Below are positions 1 through 11,813 of a stretch of 64,000 nt of DNA, piece after piece. The translations under genes and the position numbers were made by a program. A model generated the notes under the pieces. It did no database searches. It worked only from the letters and a program-made list of their open reading frames with translations, and was not told the DNA's origin. Positions within the stretch are counted from its first letter, which is position 1. Each line of letters starts with the position of its first letter. The stretch comes from Pisolithus tinctorius (lineage: Eukaryota > Basidiomycota > Agaricomycetes > Boletales > Pisolithaceae): contig JANFAH010000003.1 in the NCBI GenBank assembly GCA_024663395.1, positions 1,860,001 through 1,924,000 on the forward strand. Reading direction: 5' to 3'.

Positions 1-175
1 AATTGACCAGCTTGCCGCAATCATGAATAGGCAAGTCTGCCTCATGTTGACTCCCATCTCCCATCCAAATGACCTCTATATCAGAGTCATCTGCCCATAG
101 CTCTGGCTGGCCAAACGATCCCGTCCCGCTGTGCGTATCTCTCGATCCCTTTGCCTGATCGACTAGCTCTCTCAT
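1..175 (-). CDS. possible partial gene running off the left edge
   Basis: The minus strand is open from about position 230 to the window edge without a stop, with an ATG at 175 (start MRELVDQAKG). The reading is hydrophilic and acidic, including PELWADDSDIEVIW. I do not recognise it. It lies head to head with the Ies1-like gene and overlaps what should be that gene's 5' intron or leader, so it could simply be a shadow frame. It rests only on the open frame, and no stop, splice site or family motif backs it. Confidence 0.22.
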   Translation of the reverse strand, partial: MRELVDQAKGSRDTHSGTGSFGQPELWADDSDIEVIWMGDGSQHEADLPIHDCGKLVN

Positions 176-197
176 GTCACCCGACCATCCAGCGTAG

Positions 198-1906
198 GAT
201 ACCTGAGCCGCAAGGCCCTCCCCATAAAGCGAAACGATGCCGAACCACTCACCCGAGAGGATGTCCAGTACGATCTCCTCCATCACATCTTTTGTGATAC
301 CCAGGCCGTCTTTACGGGCCAAACACCTGGCTCTTCCGGCAAAGTCAACTTCTGCGATCTCTATGTCAATGCACTGTACAATTCTAGCAAATGTTCTAAA
401 GTTCTCAAAGATAAGATGATCGAAACCCCTGCATTTGCAGTCGAGCTTGCAAAAATATCCTTGCTCACAAACGTTGGGCGGATCAACACAACTATGGCAT
501 GTACGTCAGGGGATCCGTTCCTCCTGCTTCCCGCGTGATCGCCCTAACTAGATCGTCAGTTTTCCCCGAGATGAAGACGGCCCTCAGAACCTACCATCCC
601 GTTCCCTCACTCCAAAAAACCGACGGTAATGCTCAAGATGCACCGCGGATCAAGAACTGTCTGAAAGCAGCCTTGTTACCATCAGAACTTAAATCCATGG
701 CGCCATCAACGCCGGAAGAGATCCTCGAGAATGCGGTGCGCATCTTAATTGAGACCCATTGCCCATCATCACACTTACACTTCCGATCCAAGCGTGCACG
801 CCAGCTCCCTCCAACAAGTGTTGTTAATCTAATCTTTGTCCTTGCAAACCACGCAGCTGTGAGTTTTATGGCCCAGTTCGACCCAATCACAGTAGGGTCA
901 CACACCCCATAATGACTAGCCTCTTGCTGCTACCCACTTCGATCCTCCCCTCAATTTTCTCGATCTTTTCCTCCCCATGAAGATTTCCTCCGCCGATCGT
1001 GCAAGAGCGTTTCTATGGTTGATGTTTCATTATCTGGAGGGGCCGGATCAACCAAACCCCTATGACGACGACTACTCTCGTCAGAACGTTGGCAAAGTGC
1101 CGCGGTTGCGTCGTCTCTCGGATGCTGAAACGGCAGCGGAAAACGTCGATACTATCGAGGAGATCGAATGGGGCAAGACCATGTCAGCCCAAAGGAACCT
1201 TTTCCTGCAACGCCTCGTAACTTCGCAGGAAAACGAAAAGAAGGCAAAGAGTGCGCAAGCTGCGTCATCGATGCAACGAAGTATGTACTTTGCCCCAAGA
1301 GAAGCCTCCACTCTAAACGTCCCCCTCTTCCGTAGCCGATTCCAGTTCTAGTCGATCCCGCGTAGTACGGCCGTCAGGTGACGGTGCTAGAGAAAAGCCG
1401 TACATTCATTACTTGCCGCCACAGCGATCCGTGCCAGGATCAAATCCTCCGGGTTTGTGCTCTTCCTATCTCTGGTCATCCGGCCGTTTACCCTGTCCAC
1501 TACTGCAGAACTTCGAGCTGGGGGAAGTAGCGCACACGCTCTTCAACGGTCGATGTTAGAACGTGAGTGACATTTCAGACTTGTTGGAAAGTCATGCGTT
1601 ACTAAACACCATCTCAGACGCGTGGCAGGTGATAACGAAGACCGATCCCCTAGCCGACTCTGACGAAGAGCTCATGGACGAGTGCGTCAGGGCTGACTAC
1701 AGCGAGTAGTCTCCGATTCCCAACGTCTGTTGAATTCTTACACAGTTGTTGCAGGCCGCCGCATAGATGTCATCGGCAGACTGCGTGGGAAGCCGCCAAC
1801 CCCTCCACCAGATCCAGTGGCTACTGACATCCCCGATGCCTCATATACGAACAGCGTGCCCAACAGCCGCGAGCATCGATGGCGGACGGTGGAATCATGG
1901 AAGTAA
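198..1906 (+). CDS. IES1: INO80 chromatin-remodelling complex subunit Ies1-like
   Basis: The product resembles fungal 'Ino eighty subunit 1', a nuclear part of the INO80 nucleosome-remodelling complex. Recognisable blocks in order are EPLTREDVQYDLLHHIF, VNFCDLYVNALY, AKISLLTNVGRINTTMAFF, FPEMKTALRTYHPVPSLQ, PPTSVVNLIFVLANHAAV, SADRARAFLWLMFHYLEG, TDPLADSDEE and IGRLRGKPPTPPP. Seven exons fit with consistent phase: 198-500, 560-735, 793-891, 920-1280, 1336-1548, 1618-1701 and 1755-1906. The last intron (1702-1754) must use a GC donor (gcgagt) to give DYSRRIDVIG. The start codon is not resolved: the first exon seen here follows an apparent acceptor at 195-197, so a 5' exon is missing or lies further left. 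Assignment rests on remembered family blocks, not a search. Confidence 0.75.
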
Positions 1907-2164
1907 GGCTGGAAGCTTACGCGCCTTTATCTTTGGATACACGACAGCCGTGCATATATTGTAAACTATACAACTTGCCGCATACACCGTGCTCCATAAA
2001 TTGGAATGCATTGTCATCTGGGGCATGTTAGACATGTACAAACGACGGGGATGTCTAGTGAGCGTGTTTATAAAGGAACGGTGAGCTTGGGCATGAGCAA
2101 TGTGGTTAGGAGAGGGGGAGTTAGTAGTTGGCCACCATCCATTCGAAAATAGACTCCAGGTCAG

Positions 2165-3398
2165 TCAAAAGCTTCCTGGCATTGACAGCACGTCATGCTG
2201 AAAGCTAGTTCTTCCACAGCCATAAAGCTCAGCTGGAGCACTCCACCTCTTCTGAACAACACGGTTTTTCGCCTCGCAACCTCCAAGAGGCGGTGGTGAC
2301 AGGCTGCGACGCTTGAGCGTCCTAATCATGTCTCTTGCAGTGTACGAACGACTGAAGGTTTGGAGGTTCGACTCGCTGAGAGGGAAAGGCGCCGCCCTGA
2401 CAGTGCGAGGTACAAATGTTGTCGTGACTTCCAATGCAGGAGTAAGAAGAGCTGATGGTGGAGCCCGAACAAAGCGTCTTTCCCCGCCGTTGGCGAAAGA
2501 AGCACCAGGTGATAGCTCCCGAAGAGGCATGTGCAGCCTTCCAACGTTAAGTTTCGGTCGGGGTTCTGCGGTGACACTTGGGAGCTGGGGGCATGAGTGG
2601 TTGGTCTGTTGATTCGAAAAGGCGACTGTGTCTTTAGAGGACCTTCTGAGAGTAGCGCTGCTCATGCGAGTAGTAATCTCATCAAGAGAGGGTGCGAACT
2701 TCCTCAGCTTCGTGGGGGTTTTCACGTCAGCAGAACCTGCTCTGCCAGCAGAACGTTGCTTGCTGATGGGTATGCGGAAGTCAATCTGTTCGACCCAACC
2801 CTGGTGAGACATCCCACCGTCCGGTTGTTCTCCGCAACCGTTTCTCGACACCGATGCGAATACTGCACGTGGAGACTCCAACCCTGGGGAAGGCAACGAG
2901 CAGTGGAGGATCGCCGGCGACTCCGGCGGAGTCTTCGGGGTAGTGGCCGCTGTGGGAGAGGGTGGTTCAGACACTTTGGACAAAAACCGAGCTCGTCGTT
3001 CGACTTTGGAGTGGGTGGTGTGATCAGACCGACGTAGCGCATCGCACGAAACACATACGCTGCTTGTTTTTCTGGTATTTTATCGCCAGTTCTTTGCGCA
3101 GGTCAGGGGCTTCGGGGGCTCCTAGAATTGCCCTCCGTTCGCGAGACGCTTTGAGCAAGATATCGAACTGTTCACGACCTAAACCCTTGGGGACGAGAGA
3201 CGTCGACTGCCGCAGGGGAGAAGTCTGATGTCTCGGAGACATGTTAGGTGGTGGAGACAGATGTTTGGCTCTGAAACCGTCGTCGTCTGCGTCTGGCTCG
3301 CCATCTGGAAATGGAGAGTAGGGCGCCGGTTGGGGCTTTTCGGGTGAGGCTGGAGAGATGCATATCAAAGGAATGGGAGAGCCGACGGGCTGCAACAT
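2165..3398 (-). CDS. Ser/Pro-rich protein of unknown function
   Basis: Two exons, 3398-3059 and 3003-2165, joined over a GT-AG intron of 55 nt, give 392 residues. The start MLQPVGSPIPLI has a clear ATG. A short basic, probably helical stretch (about residues 70-125, including REQFDILLKASRERRA and KELAIKYQKNKQLERRARF) is flanked by low-complexity Ser/Pro sequence. The helical stretch runs across the intron, which supports the splice. No catalytic domain, signal peptide or membrane span is visible. The C-terminal half has SLDEITTR and several SPPP/RSLSPP stretches that could be kinase or 14-3-3 sites. Function unknown; probably nuclear or cytosolic and disordered. Confidence 0.7.
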
Positions 3399-3646
3399 GA
3401 GGCTTATTGGGGTAGCTAGAATGACCGACGATACGTGGCTAAAGACTTATGGCGACCTGCGCCGACAAGAACGAACGAAGGAGAGCGATTTTGCTCTGGT
3501 TTCTGCACCAACCTTCCGCATCGCACAGCCAACCATAGCCCCCGGTACAGCCGCAAAGATACACACCAAATATCTAAGTATCTTTTCTTCTATGTGTACA
3601 TTACATCCGTAATATACGCACATCATTCGACAGTGAGGTGAGGTGC

Positions 3647-4921
<1,275 letters not shown>

Positions 4922-5081
4922 GATGGAGGGCCGAACTGGAACCCAAGTTTTTTGAGTGAAAATCGGAAATGACTCGGAGTCATGTGATGGATACTATGTA
5001 CAATATTTGTCTTACCAGGTGTAGTCACCCGATCTAATCGAGCACTGCTATCATTCGTTTCGAGAGTGTAACGTCTCATGT

Positions 5082-6075
5082 CTGAACCCTGCGAGAATCC
5101 ACCGTCTTCAGAGGACGCTGCGCCGGTCAAGGTCAGCACACTGAACAGGCCTTCGAGCGATCGTGTCGAGCGGTAACTGATCTGCGCCGCCAGCAATGTC
5201 TGGACAAGGCAAACGGCCTGAAACTAGAAGGGAATGACCTGTTCAAGGCAGGCAAGTGGACCGAGGCGTTGGTTGCTTATAGGACAGCACTCAGCCATTT
5301 GCCCCCGAGAAAGCGCCCTGCCACTGTTAACCAACCCAACGATGTCGACCCTTCTTCCAGCGACATCACCGAAACCCCAGACGAGCACGACAAGGCAGTA
5401 GAGAGTACACCAGAAGCTCCCACCCAGGACGAAGTGGAGCTCTCGAAAGCTCGCGCCGTGGTCAACGCCAATATAGCTGCGTGTTTGATTAAGCTGGTGA
5501 GCCTTGGATTTCTTCTCCGTTAGGTATATCGTTGACTCCAGGTCTCAGGACGATAACAAAGGTGTCATAGACGCTTGTACAAGCGGTACAATCGCATACT
5601 ACATGCGATGAAAGATGCGCGTCTCACTTCTGCCCACAGCTCTAGAAGATGATCCGCACTACATCAAAGCTCTTCAACGCAGAGCAGCCGCTAGCGAGAA
5701 AATCGATTCGTGGTCTTTGTTGGCCCGAGCTCAGGATGGTCAGGGATTCAGACTTTTCAATGGCCAGTGACTTAAACCGGGTTTAGATTACAAACTACTC
5801 TTAGAGCTCTTTCCCGCGGGCTCACCAGAGGTATCGCGAATCAAGAGGGCGTTACAATTGTTGGAACCTCGGGTGAAAGCCGCTCAGAAAAGAGAGACCG
5901 ATGAAATGATCGACAAGTTGAAAGGTCTTGGCAACAGTGTTCTTGGTTCGTGGACACCCGAATGCAAACTTGCGCGTATTGACGACGCTGTACAGGGCGG
6001 TTCGGACTCTCTACGGACAATTTCAAGTTTGAACCAAACGGGCAAGGAGGTTATTCGATGAACTTCGTCCGCTGA
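5082..6075 (+). CDS. TTC1: TTC1-like tetratricopeptide-repeat protein
   Basis: A small TPR co-chaperone-like protein. The first TPR is visible in KANGLKLEGNDLFKAGKW and AYRTAL, followed by an acidic insert, then ARAVVNANIAACLIKL, ALEDDPHYIKALQRRA and the C-terminal LGRFGLSTDNFKFEPNGQGG typical of TTC1 relatives. Introns near 5496, 5590, 5739 and 5944 are GT-AG and all restore phase. The start is unresolved: the coding frame is open from 5082, but its own ATG must lie upstream through another intron; the ATG at 5079 is in a frame that does not join without an impossibly short intron. It is head to head with LYS1 and tail to tail with IMP1, the two stop codons being only about 5 bp apart. Confidence 0.85.
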
Positions 6076-6080
6076 CTTTA

Positions 6081-6809
6081 TCATGACCCTGCATTATTTC
6101 CCTTACCATCACCGTCGCACTTGTAGCTACTATTAATTTGGTCAACATACGTGACCCCTGGAATGAATATTTGGAATCGATCGAAAGGATAAACCTGTTG
6201 TAGTCCGAGTGCGTTATGTCCTTCAGGAAAATTAACCAAACACATACCCTTGCAACAATTTTGCCCCTGATAAGCGCCATGGATACTGGTCCGTAGTCGC
6301 GGGAGTCTATTGAGCACGAGGTATTGTCTCCTGCTACCCAGACATGGCCTTCCGGTACGACGACATGTTCTGTTGAGGGAGCCTTCAAACCCGTGGGGTC
6401 AACACAGATTGTATCTCCGGCGAGCCCGATGACCCTCTTGCACACGATCCTGTTAGGGTTGAACGGTGACTTGAGGGAAACCAGCTCTCCTCGGACCGAG
6501 TCGGGGAACAGACGGTATGCTAAGATGCACTCTATGGCAATTTCACCATTGACGTCAAACGTCGGAAACATGGAGGGACCATCCATCTAAGAGGTATGGA
6601 TGGACCATTCACAGTAGGATGAGGAGCAAAACGACCTACGAGACATGGGCTGCCTATGTTTTCTTTGAACAGGTGGAAGGCGCACACGAAGTTAACTGCC
6701 TGCAGAAAGCAATGTCAGCACCTGTATGTCATAGAAGAGCTGATGGAATCGAACGTGCAAACACCCCAGACCGAATTTTCTGAGGAGGAACTTGGCCTGG
6801 TGCATCCAT
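6081..6809 (-). CDS. IMP1: mitochondrial inner membrane peptidase subunit Imp1-like (signal peptidase I family)
   Basis: Serine-lysine peptidase that trims proteins sorted to the intermembrane space. Four exons (6809-6765, 6699-6640, 6586-6248, 6194-6081) give 185 residues, a normal length. The S26 motifs are present: GPSMFPT with catalytic Ser40 and VCKRVIGLAGD with the general-base Lys85, then VPEGHVWVAGDNTSCSIDSR. A short hydrophobic N-terminal segment (NFVCAFHLF) is the expected anchor. The start MDAPGQVPPQ sits in a good context and is fixed by the phase of intron 1. The CKR-IGLAGD form favours Imp1 over Imp2. The divergent neighbour is the MYND gene, with 231 bp between start codons. 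Confidence 0.9.
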
Positions 6810-7040
6810 GGCAGCGTTGTCATACGTACTGGTGGTGGTCGACAACTTGACGGCCACCTCACACGACCCGACTCGCGCGCTCGCCAAGCCAGTTCATGCT
6901 GATACTCCACGAGCTAGACGTCCTTGATGGATCCGCGAGGACTCTAAAACACGTGTTTGTGGTCTCGAACACGGCTGGTGGACGCTATTTATTATGTCGA
7001 CTCACTCAACGCCAGATCTCAAATCATCAGTCCGCACCCC

Positions 7041-8855
7041 ATGGAGTCGATGCAAGCCTTACTTCGTAACACCGTGCCCTCCCTTGCGGAGATGGACCGT
7101 ATAACCTACAAAGCTGCAGAAGAGCTTAGGAGAGAAATGACTCGTCCTGGTGGGCAACCAGAAAAGCTCGATTTCGCTCCCGCAGCTACCTGCTTTCGTT
7201 GTGGTATGCCTATCCTCGATCGAAAGGTCTGGCGTCGCTTATCGCAAATCACTTACGCTGGTACTGATCATGTCCGATAGCCTCTCGTGTGCTCAGGATG
7301 TAAGTCCGTAGTATTCTGTTCCAAACAAGTCAGTACGCCTCTCTTGAGCCTTGACCAATCCGTCATTCCAAACATCTTCCCAAGTGTCATACGGCCGAGT
7401 GGAAAAATGGTCGGTTTGGAGCTCAAAACCACAAATTTTTCTGTGCTAAAAACAAGGTGACATGACCCGTTGTCCATTCGCAATGACATTCACTCATGCA
7501 CGGCTGTATCTAGCTTCACATGGAGAAAGTACCCCTTGTCCAGGCCATCCTCAAACAGTTTCCTTGGGGTCGCATCGAGAAAGACGGTACTTTCGCCGAT
7601 CAATTTATTCTCGCGTATTATGGTGTTCTGGGTCACGAAGGTTTCGGTTATTGGAGCATTCCAGGAGGCAACAGTCCTCATATGGTCCACTCAGATACTC
7701 GTGGCCCGGTAGACCATGATCTGCTGAGAGTCGCATCTCAGGAGGGTTATCAGCATGGCTATCAGCTTCTCCGTAGCAAGCATCTTGATGACAAGGAGGG
7801 CTGGAAGCTTGAAGATCGTTTGATCCCTAAGTTGCACTTTGAATCTGGGATGGAACCAACAATTGCGTCCTCGGCTAATGTGGTTGATTGGAAGTCTTGG
7901 TACAGCTGGCGTAATCTTCCTCCGGAGTCGCCAGCGGCTCTTCTCATGCACTACCCACTGACCATGTATCAACTCTTGGTTCACGTTTTGCGCATCACTC
8001 ATCCATCCCGCAATTCTGCTGAACACCGCCAGTCGATCAACGTACATTACCTTGGCCCCGAAGTCGAACTCAACTTCCTCCCTTTGTAAGTACTCGCGCA
8101 GAGCATAGGCAATCAGCCGTCATCATCATCATCATCCCTGCTCCAGGTTCTCGGAGCTGGCACTCCTTTTGCCGTATACCGACATCAGACTCACCATGTA
8201 TGGCACTGCAGTGCACAACATCGTTCAGCATGGGAAGAAGGGCAGCATTGCTATGAAATCCAAACAAAACCTGCCCGTTTATACTTATACTAGCCCTTCC
8301 TCTATGGGCGGAAGCACGCTGGCTATATACCTTCATGGCGAGCACGAAAACTGGGATCCTCGTCTTCCATCGATGACCGACAATCTTCCCGACGCCATTG
8401 TTGCAGCCAATGCTGGACTCCTTAGCTATAAAGGCTGGCAAGGCGTCGTCCTTTATTGTCATGTCGAGCGCACTCCGTTCGCTGTCACCGAGTACGCTGA
8501 GCAGTCTGCTGAAGTTCAGGTGGATGCTCTCCCAAAAATGCTTATGCATTCCATGCCATATTTACAGAGCAGGATGAATACGGCTGCGTTACTGAACCTC
8601 ATGAGTCCTCGGACATACCCTATCGAGTTCAACCCCTTCCAGAGACCTGGTCAACGATACATTGGCACTGTGCGACTGCCGAATGTTCCTAACGGGTTCA
8701 CCATCAAAATTGTTGGGAATGAGAAAAACGAGGAAAAGGGAGAAGGTTCTGACACTTACGTGTCGTCAGGTGTACCCAATGCTGGCAGTACCACATTGGA
8801 AGTGCAGGAGCTGGTGGGGAAGGCGAAGGGCATGTCTCTTGATGGATTGGACTAA
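7041..8855 (+). CDS. MYND zinc-finger protein with MSS51-like C-terminal domain
   Basis: Five exons (7041-7226, 7281-7328, 7385-7456, 7514-8085, 8147-8855) give 528 residues. The MYND finger is complete across three exons: CFRCG, then CSGCKSVVFCSKQC, C in CHTAEWK, and HKFFC, matching the C-x2-C, C-x2-C, C-x3-C, H-x3-C pattern. The long C-terminal region has HYLGPEVELNFLPL FSELALLLPYTDIRL-type text, like the C-terminal half of MSS51 and related MYND proteins. In yeast MSS51 works in COX1 translation in mitochondria, but this protein begins with the finger and shows no obvious presequence, so a cytosolic or nuclear role is as likely. ATG at 7041 is in the context ccccATGG. Intron 4 contains a (CAT)5 run. 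Confidence 0.85.
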
Positions 8856-8970
8856 ACCACACGGGTAGTGAAATACGACAAGTCGATATGGGGAAATCCG
8901 AGTAGTGTCTGTTTTTCATGTGTACCATGTACTAGTAACTATTGCGTTGGTCCTCCTACAACCTTATCAG

Positions 8971-10507
8971 ATGTCATTCAAGCGACGCATCCCTTCGAAT
9001 CATGCTAATTTACCCCCTGGCACTCGAATCTCTCCATCGTCCCCATCGACGGCATTGATTTCGACCGGAATACCGTCCCTCGATGATATTCTGGGCGGTG
9101 GTTTGCCTTTGTCATGTTCGCTGGCTCTCCTAGCACCCGATAATCATTCCGCGTACGGTGAGCTGGTTCAAAAGTACTTTGTCTCCCAAGGCATTGCATG
9201 TGGTCAACAAGTGTGCATAGTCGACGATGATGGTTTGCTTCTCGCAAGGGGGTGTATGTGGACCTCTGTGGGATCTTCGGCTTCATCGCCTCCTGTTAAT
9301 AACGACGAAGATGACGGAAAGTCTGCCCAGAGCGACGAACGGATAAAGATCGCATGGCGGTATGAAAAAATGAAGATGTTTCAGACCACTGTGCCCTCGT
9401 GTAACTCGTATGTACTGATCCTTCTCTGTACACCATCTGTGCGCGCTCGTTGACGAACAGCACACGCGTAGATCGAAGGACGACTACTGTCACACATTCG
9501 ACCTTTCATCCCGTATACCTGAATCAGTGGTACAGGATGCCTGCGATACTAATCGTCTCGTCATCCTGGGCGTACATGCGGACCATGACGTCAAGGTGTC
9601 GATGACGGGACTTCTCGGAAAAATTCAAGACATCCTGAGCGTTTCCTCGGAGACAGGACTTATGCGATTATGTATCCCTAGCCTAGGTTCTGTGCAATGG
9701 GGCGACGTAGAACCCGCGGTAGGCCATTGTTTGTTCGCCGGTGGTCGGGTATATTGATTAAACATGCAGGATGTTTTGTACTTCCTCTATTCATTACGCC
9801 GGCTTCTGCGCCAGTATCCCCATGCATGTGCCAGTGTCGGTCTTGCACCGCACATCTGCTCGGAAGCTTGGGGTGGGCATGGCTGGATTCACAAGGTTGG
9901 ATGGCTTACGGACGCAGCTATCTCGATGAGTGGTTTTGGTGGTTCGTGCAGGTCTGGTGGAGATTGCGGACATTGGATTTACAGACATCTTACAGCCAAT
10001 CCATCCCTTGTTGGGCTTTTCCCATCCCACCATGGTCTAGTCCAAATTCACAAGTTACCTGCGCCACATACGATCTTACCTGCCAGCGATAAGTACTCGA
10101 CATTGCGAGGGTTGTCTTCCTCTGCAGGAGCAAATGCTGGGAGTGGAGAAAATAACCTTGCGTTCAGGTGCACGCGGAAACGACTTATCCTCGAAACGAT
10201 TCACCTGGATGTGGAAGGGGGGGTCACAGAGAGGCGTACCACCCTGTCTACCAATACGATCAGTCTGGATACGGGTCTTATAAACGAAGTGATTGATGAA
10301 CACACAAACAACAAGGGTCGTTCACGCGCGGCACTGGAGGTGGAGTTCGAAAAGGCTGTTTCGGTGACAGCTGACCCACTGGACTCTCAACCTCTGGCAT
10401 CGTCCCAATCAGCAGCCCTTGATGCTGCGACTACTACTCCAAAGGTGAAAAAGCCCAAGAAGAAAGTTGCCTTTCACTCCGATCGACCGGATCTGTACGA
10501 TTTTTAG
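8971..10507 (+). CDS. ELP4: Elongator complex subunit 4
   Basis: Part of the Elp4-5-6 RecA-like ring of Elongator, which modifies wobble uridines of tRNA. Four exons (8971-9407, 9472-9718, 9770-9938, 9996-10507) give 454 residues. Family text includes GTRISPSS, STGIPSLDDILGGGLPL, FSVDDGLL-like VDDDGLLLARG, KIAWRYEKMK, FDLSSRIPE and, near the end, LFPSHHGLVQIHKLPAPHTI and FRCTRKRLILETIHLDVEGG. The third intron is spliced as TTTG|gtggtt...ttacag|CC; it is also open in frame, so retention would add a Gly/Ser-rich insert but break the conserved SGF-ANPSL join. The C-terminus is lysine-rich (KKPKKKVAFHS). Confidence 0.92.
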
Positions 10508-11813
10508 CTATGGGGTATATAGAGCAGGGTCATGGGATCCCTTCGGGTCAATGACAGGTGACAGCATATAGGTGCTTCCGTCCGTTGCGGCTTCTCGCGA
10601 AACCTCACGGCCGGGATGATGCTTTCCTCGCAGTGTCTAGAGTGTCAAGGTGGAGTGAGTGCTCCGAGGATCATTCCAAGGGACGAGTCTGGACGTACAT
10701 ATTAGTCTTGCAGAAAAGCTGCGACAAGGTACGGAGATACGTTGACAGGGTGGGAAAGGGGTCTTTAACCAGAGGAATATTGTGTACCGATGATTTAAGA
10801 TTCTGATGAAACGTCATGACGATGTGGACTCGCGTGCTGCGCTGTGCAATTTTTTTACTGTGACACATCAGAGATTATCTGGGCAGGATACAATTTTTAT
10901 GTAAAGAGCTGACAGTTGTTCTGGGAATAAAACGACTGACTGCATCAGCGTGCTCTCCGACTTCAAGTGGTTCGTTCAAGCTGTCAAGTACTGCTGTACT
11001 GCAGAGACCTAGTCAATTTGACGCGGTATTCGCAAGATCCAGACGGACAACATATCAGGCCAGGCACCGGGCTGTTCTTTTCCTTTTCTTCTCCCGATGA
11101 TGGCAACGTATGTCAGGTTGTATCGTATTAAGCTGTCTTCGATGAATGACATCCGACATTTGTGACGCAGGCATAAACTCCCAGCAGCACTCCTGCCCGC
11201 AAGTCCTCGCCAGTCTTCGTCGGTCCCAAGCTCGCCTCCCGCCGCGTACACAAGTGCCCGTGAGAAGCCGCTCCCGCCAATGCCACCCCTCGGGCCGAGC
11301 CCTTCACTCAGCACGACCGACATGGACACACACCTAGGCAGAAGTTGGGTGGGTGCAGTGGGTGCAGGAACGGACCGACCTGGTAAGAGTCACGCTATAG
11401 TTTCGTGTCCGTTGCACTATTAGTAGGGGGAGTGACGTGCACGGTCAGTCGTTGCACATGTGCGGGAAATGTCGCAGAGATGGAGATGGGAGATATGAGA
11501 GCCTTGATTGTTTTGCCACAATCAGCTTTTGGGTCCGGTTGCGGTTGCGACAGCTGCTGTCTTGTTTTGTCGGACAGTCTTGTCCCTTGACTACACGCTA
11601 GTTTTTCCTTGACTACCCCCTACTACTCCCCGCCCATCTTACAACCAGGACCTGACTCGTCCCTCACCGTCGTTTTCAGATTTTCAGGCTGCTCTTCCGT
11701 TACCGCCGTCTCCCTTCTCAGGTCCCAATTCGGCAGAATCACGCTCACGTGCCCCGACACCCACCACCACCGGTGCCGTCGACCACCTTCAAGTAGGCTC
11801 GTCCCCAGACCAC
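10508..11813. other. 1.3-kb stretch without a supported gene
   Basis: Between the ELP4 stop and the LRR-RhoGEF start. The longest open frame is 106 codons on the minus strand (11329-11009, rich in Gly and Ser) with no recognisable motif and no second exon. Part of this must be the 3' UTR of ELP4 and the promoter and 5' leader of the large exchange-factor gene; pyrimidine-rich text precedes 11814. No tRNA boxes were seen. Confidence 0.5.

Noticed and set aside
5079..5172. ATG at 5079 as the TTC1 start (MSEPCENPP)
   Set aside because: Its frame stops within about 30 codons and could join the TPR frame only through an intron of about 20 nt, which is too short.
6081..6809. Annotation as Imp2 or as a bacterial-type signal peptidase
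   Set aside because: The CKR-IGLAGD around the Lys and the short 185-residue length fit Imp1 better. The fungal intron pattern excludes a bacterial origin.
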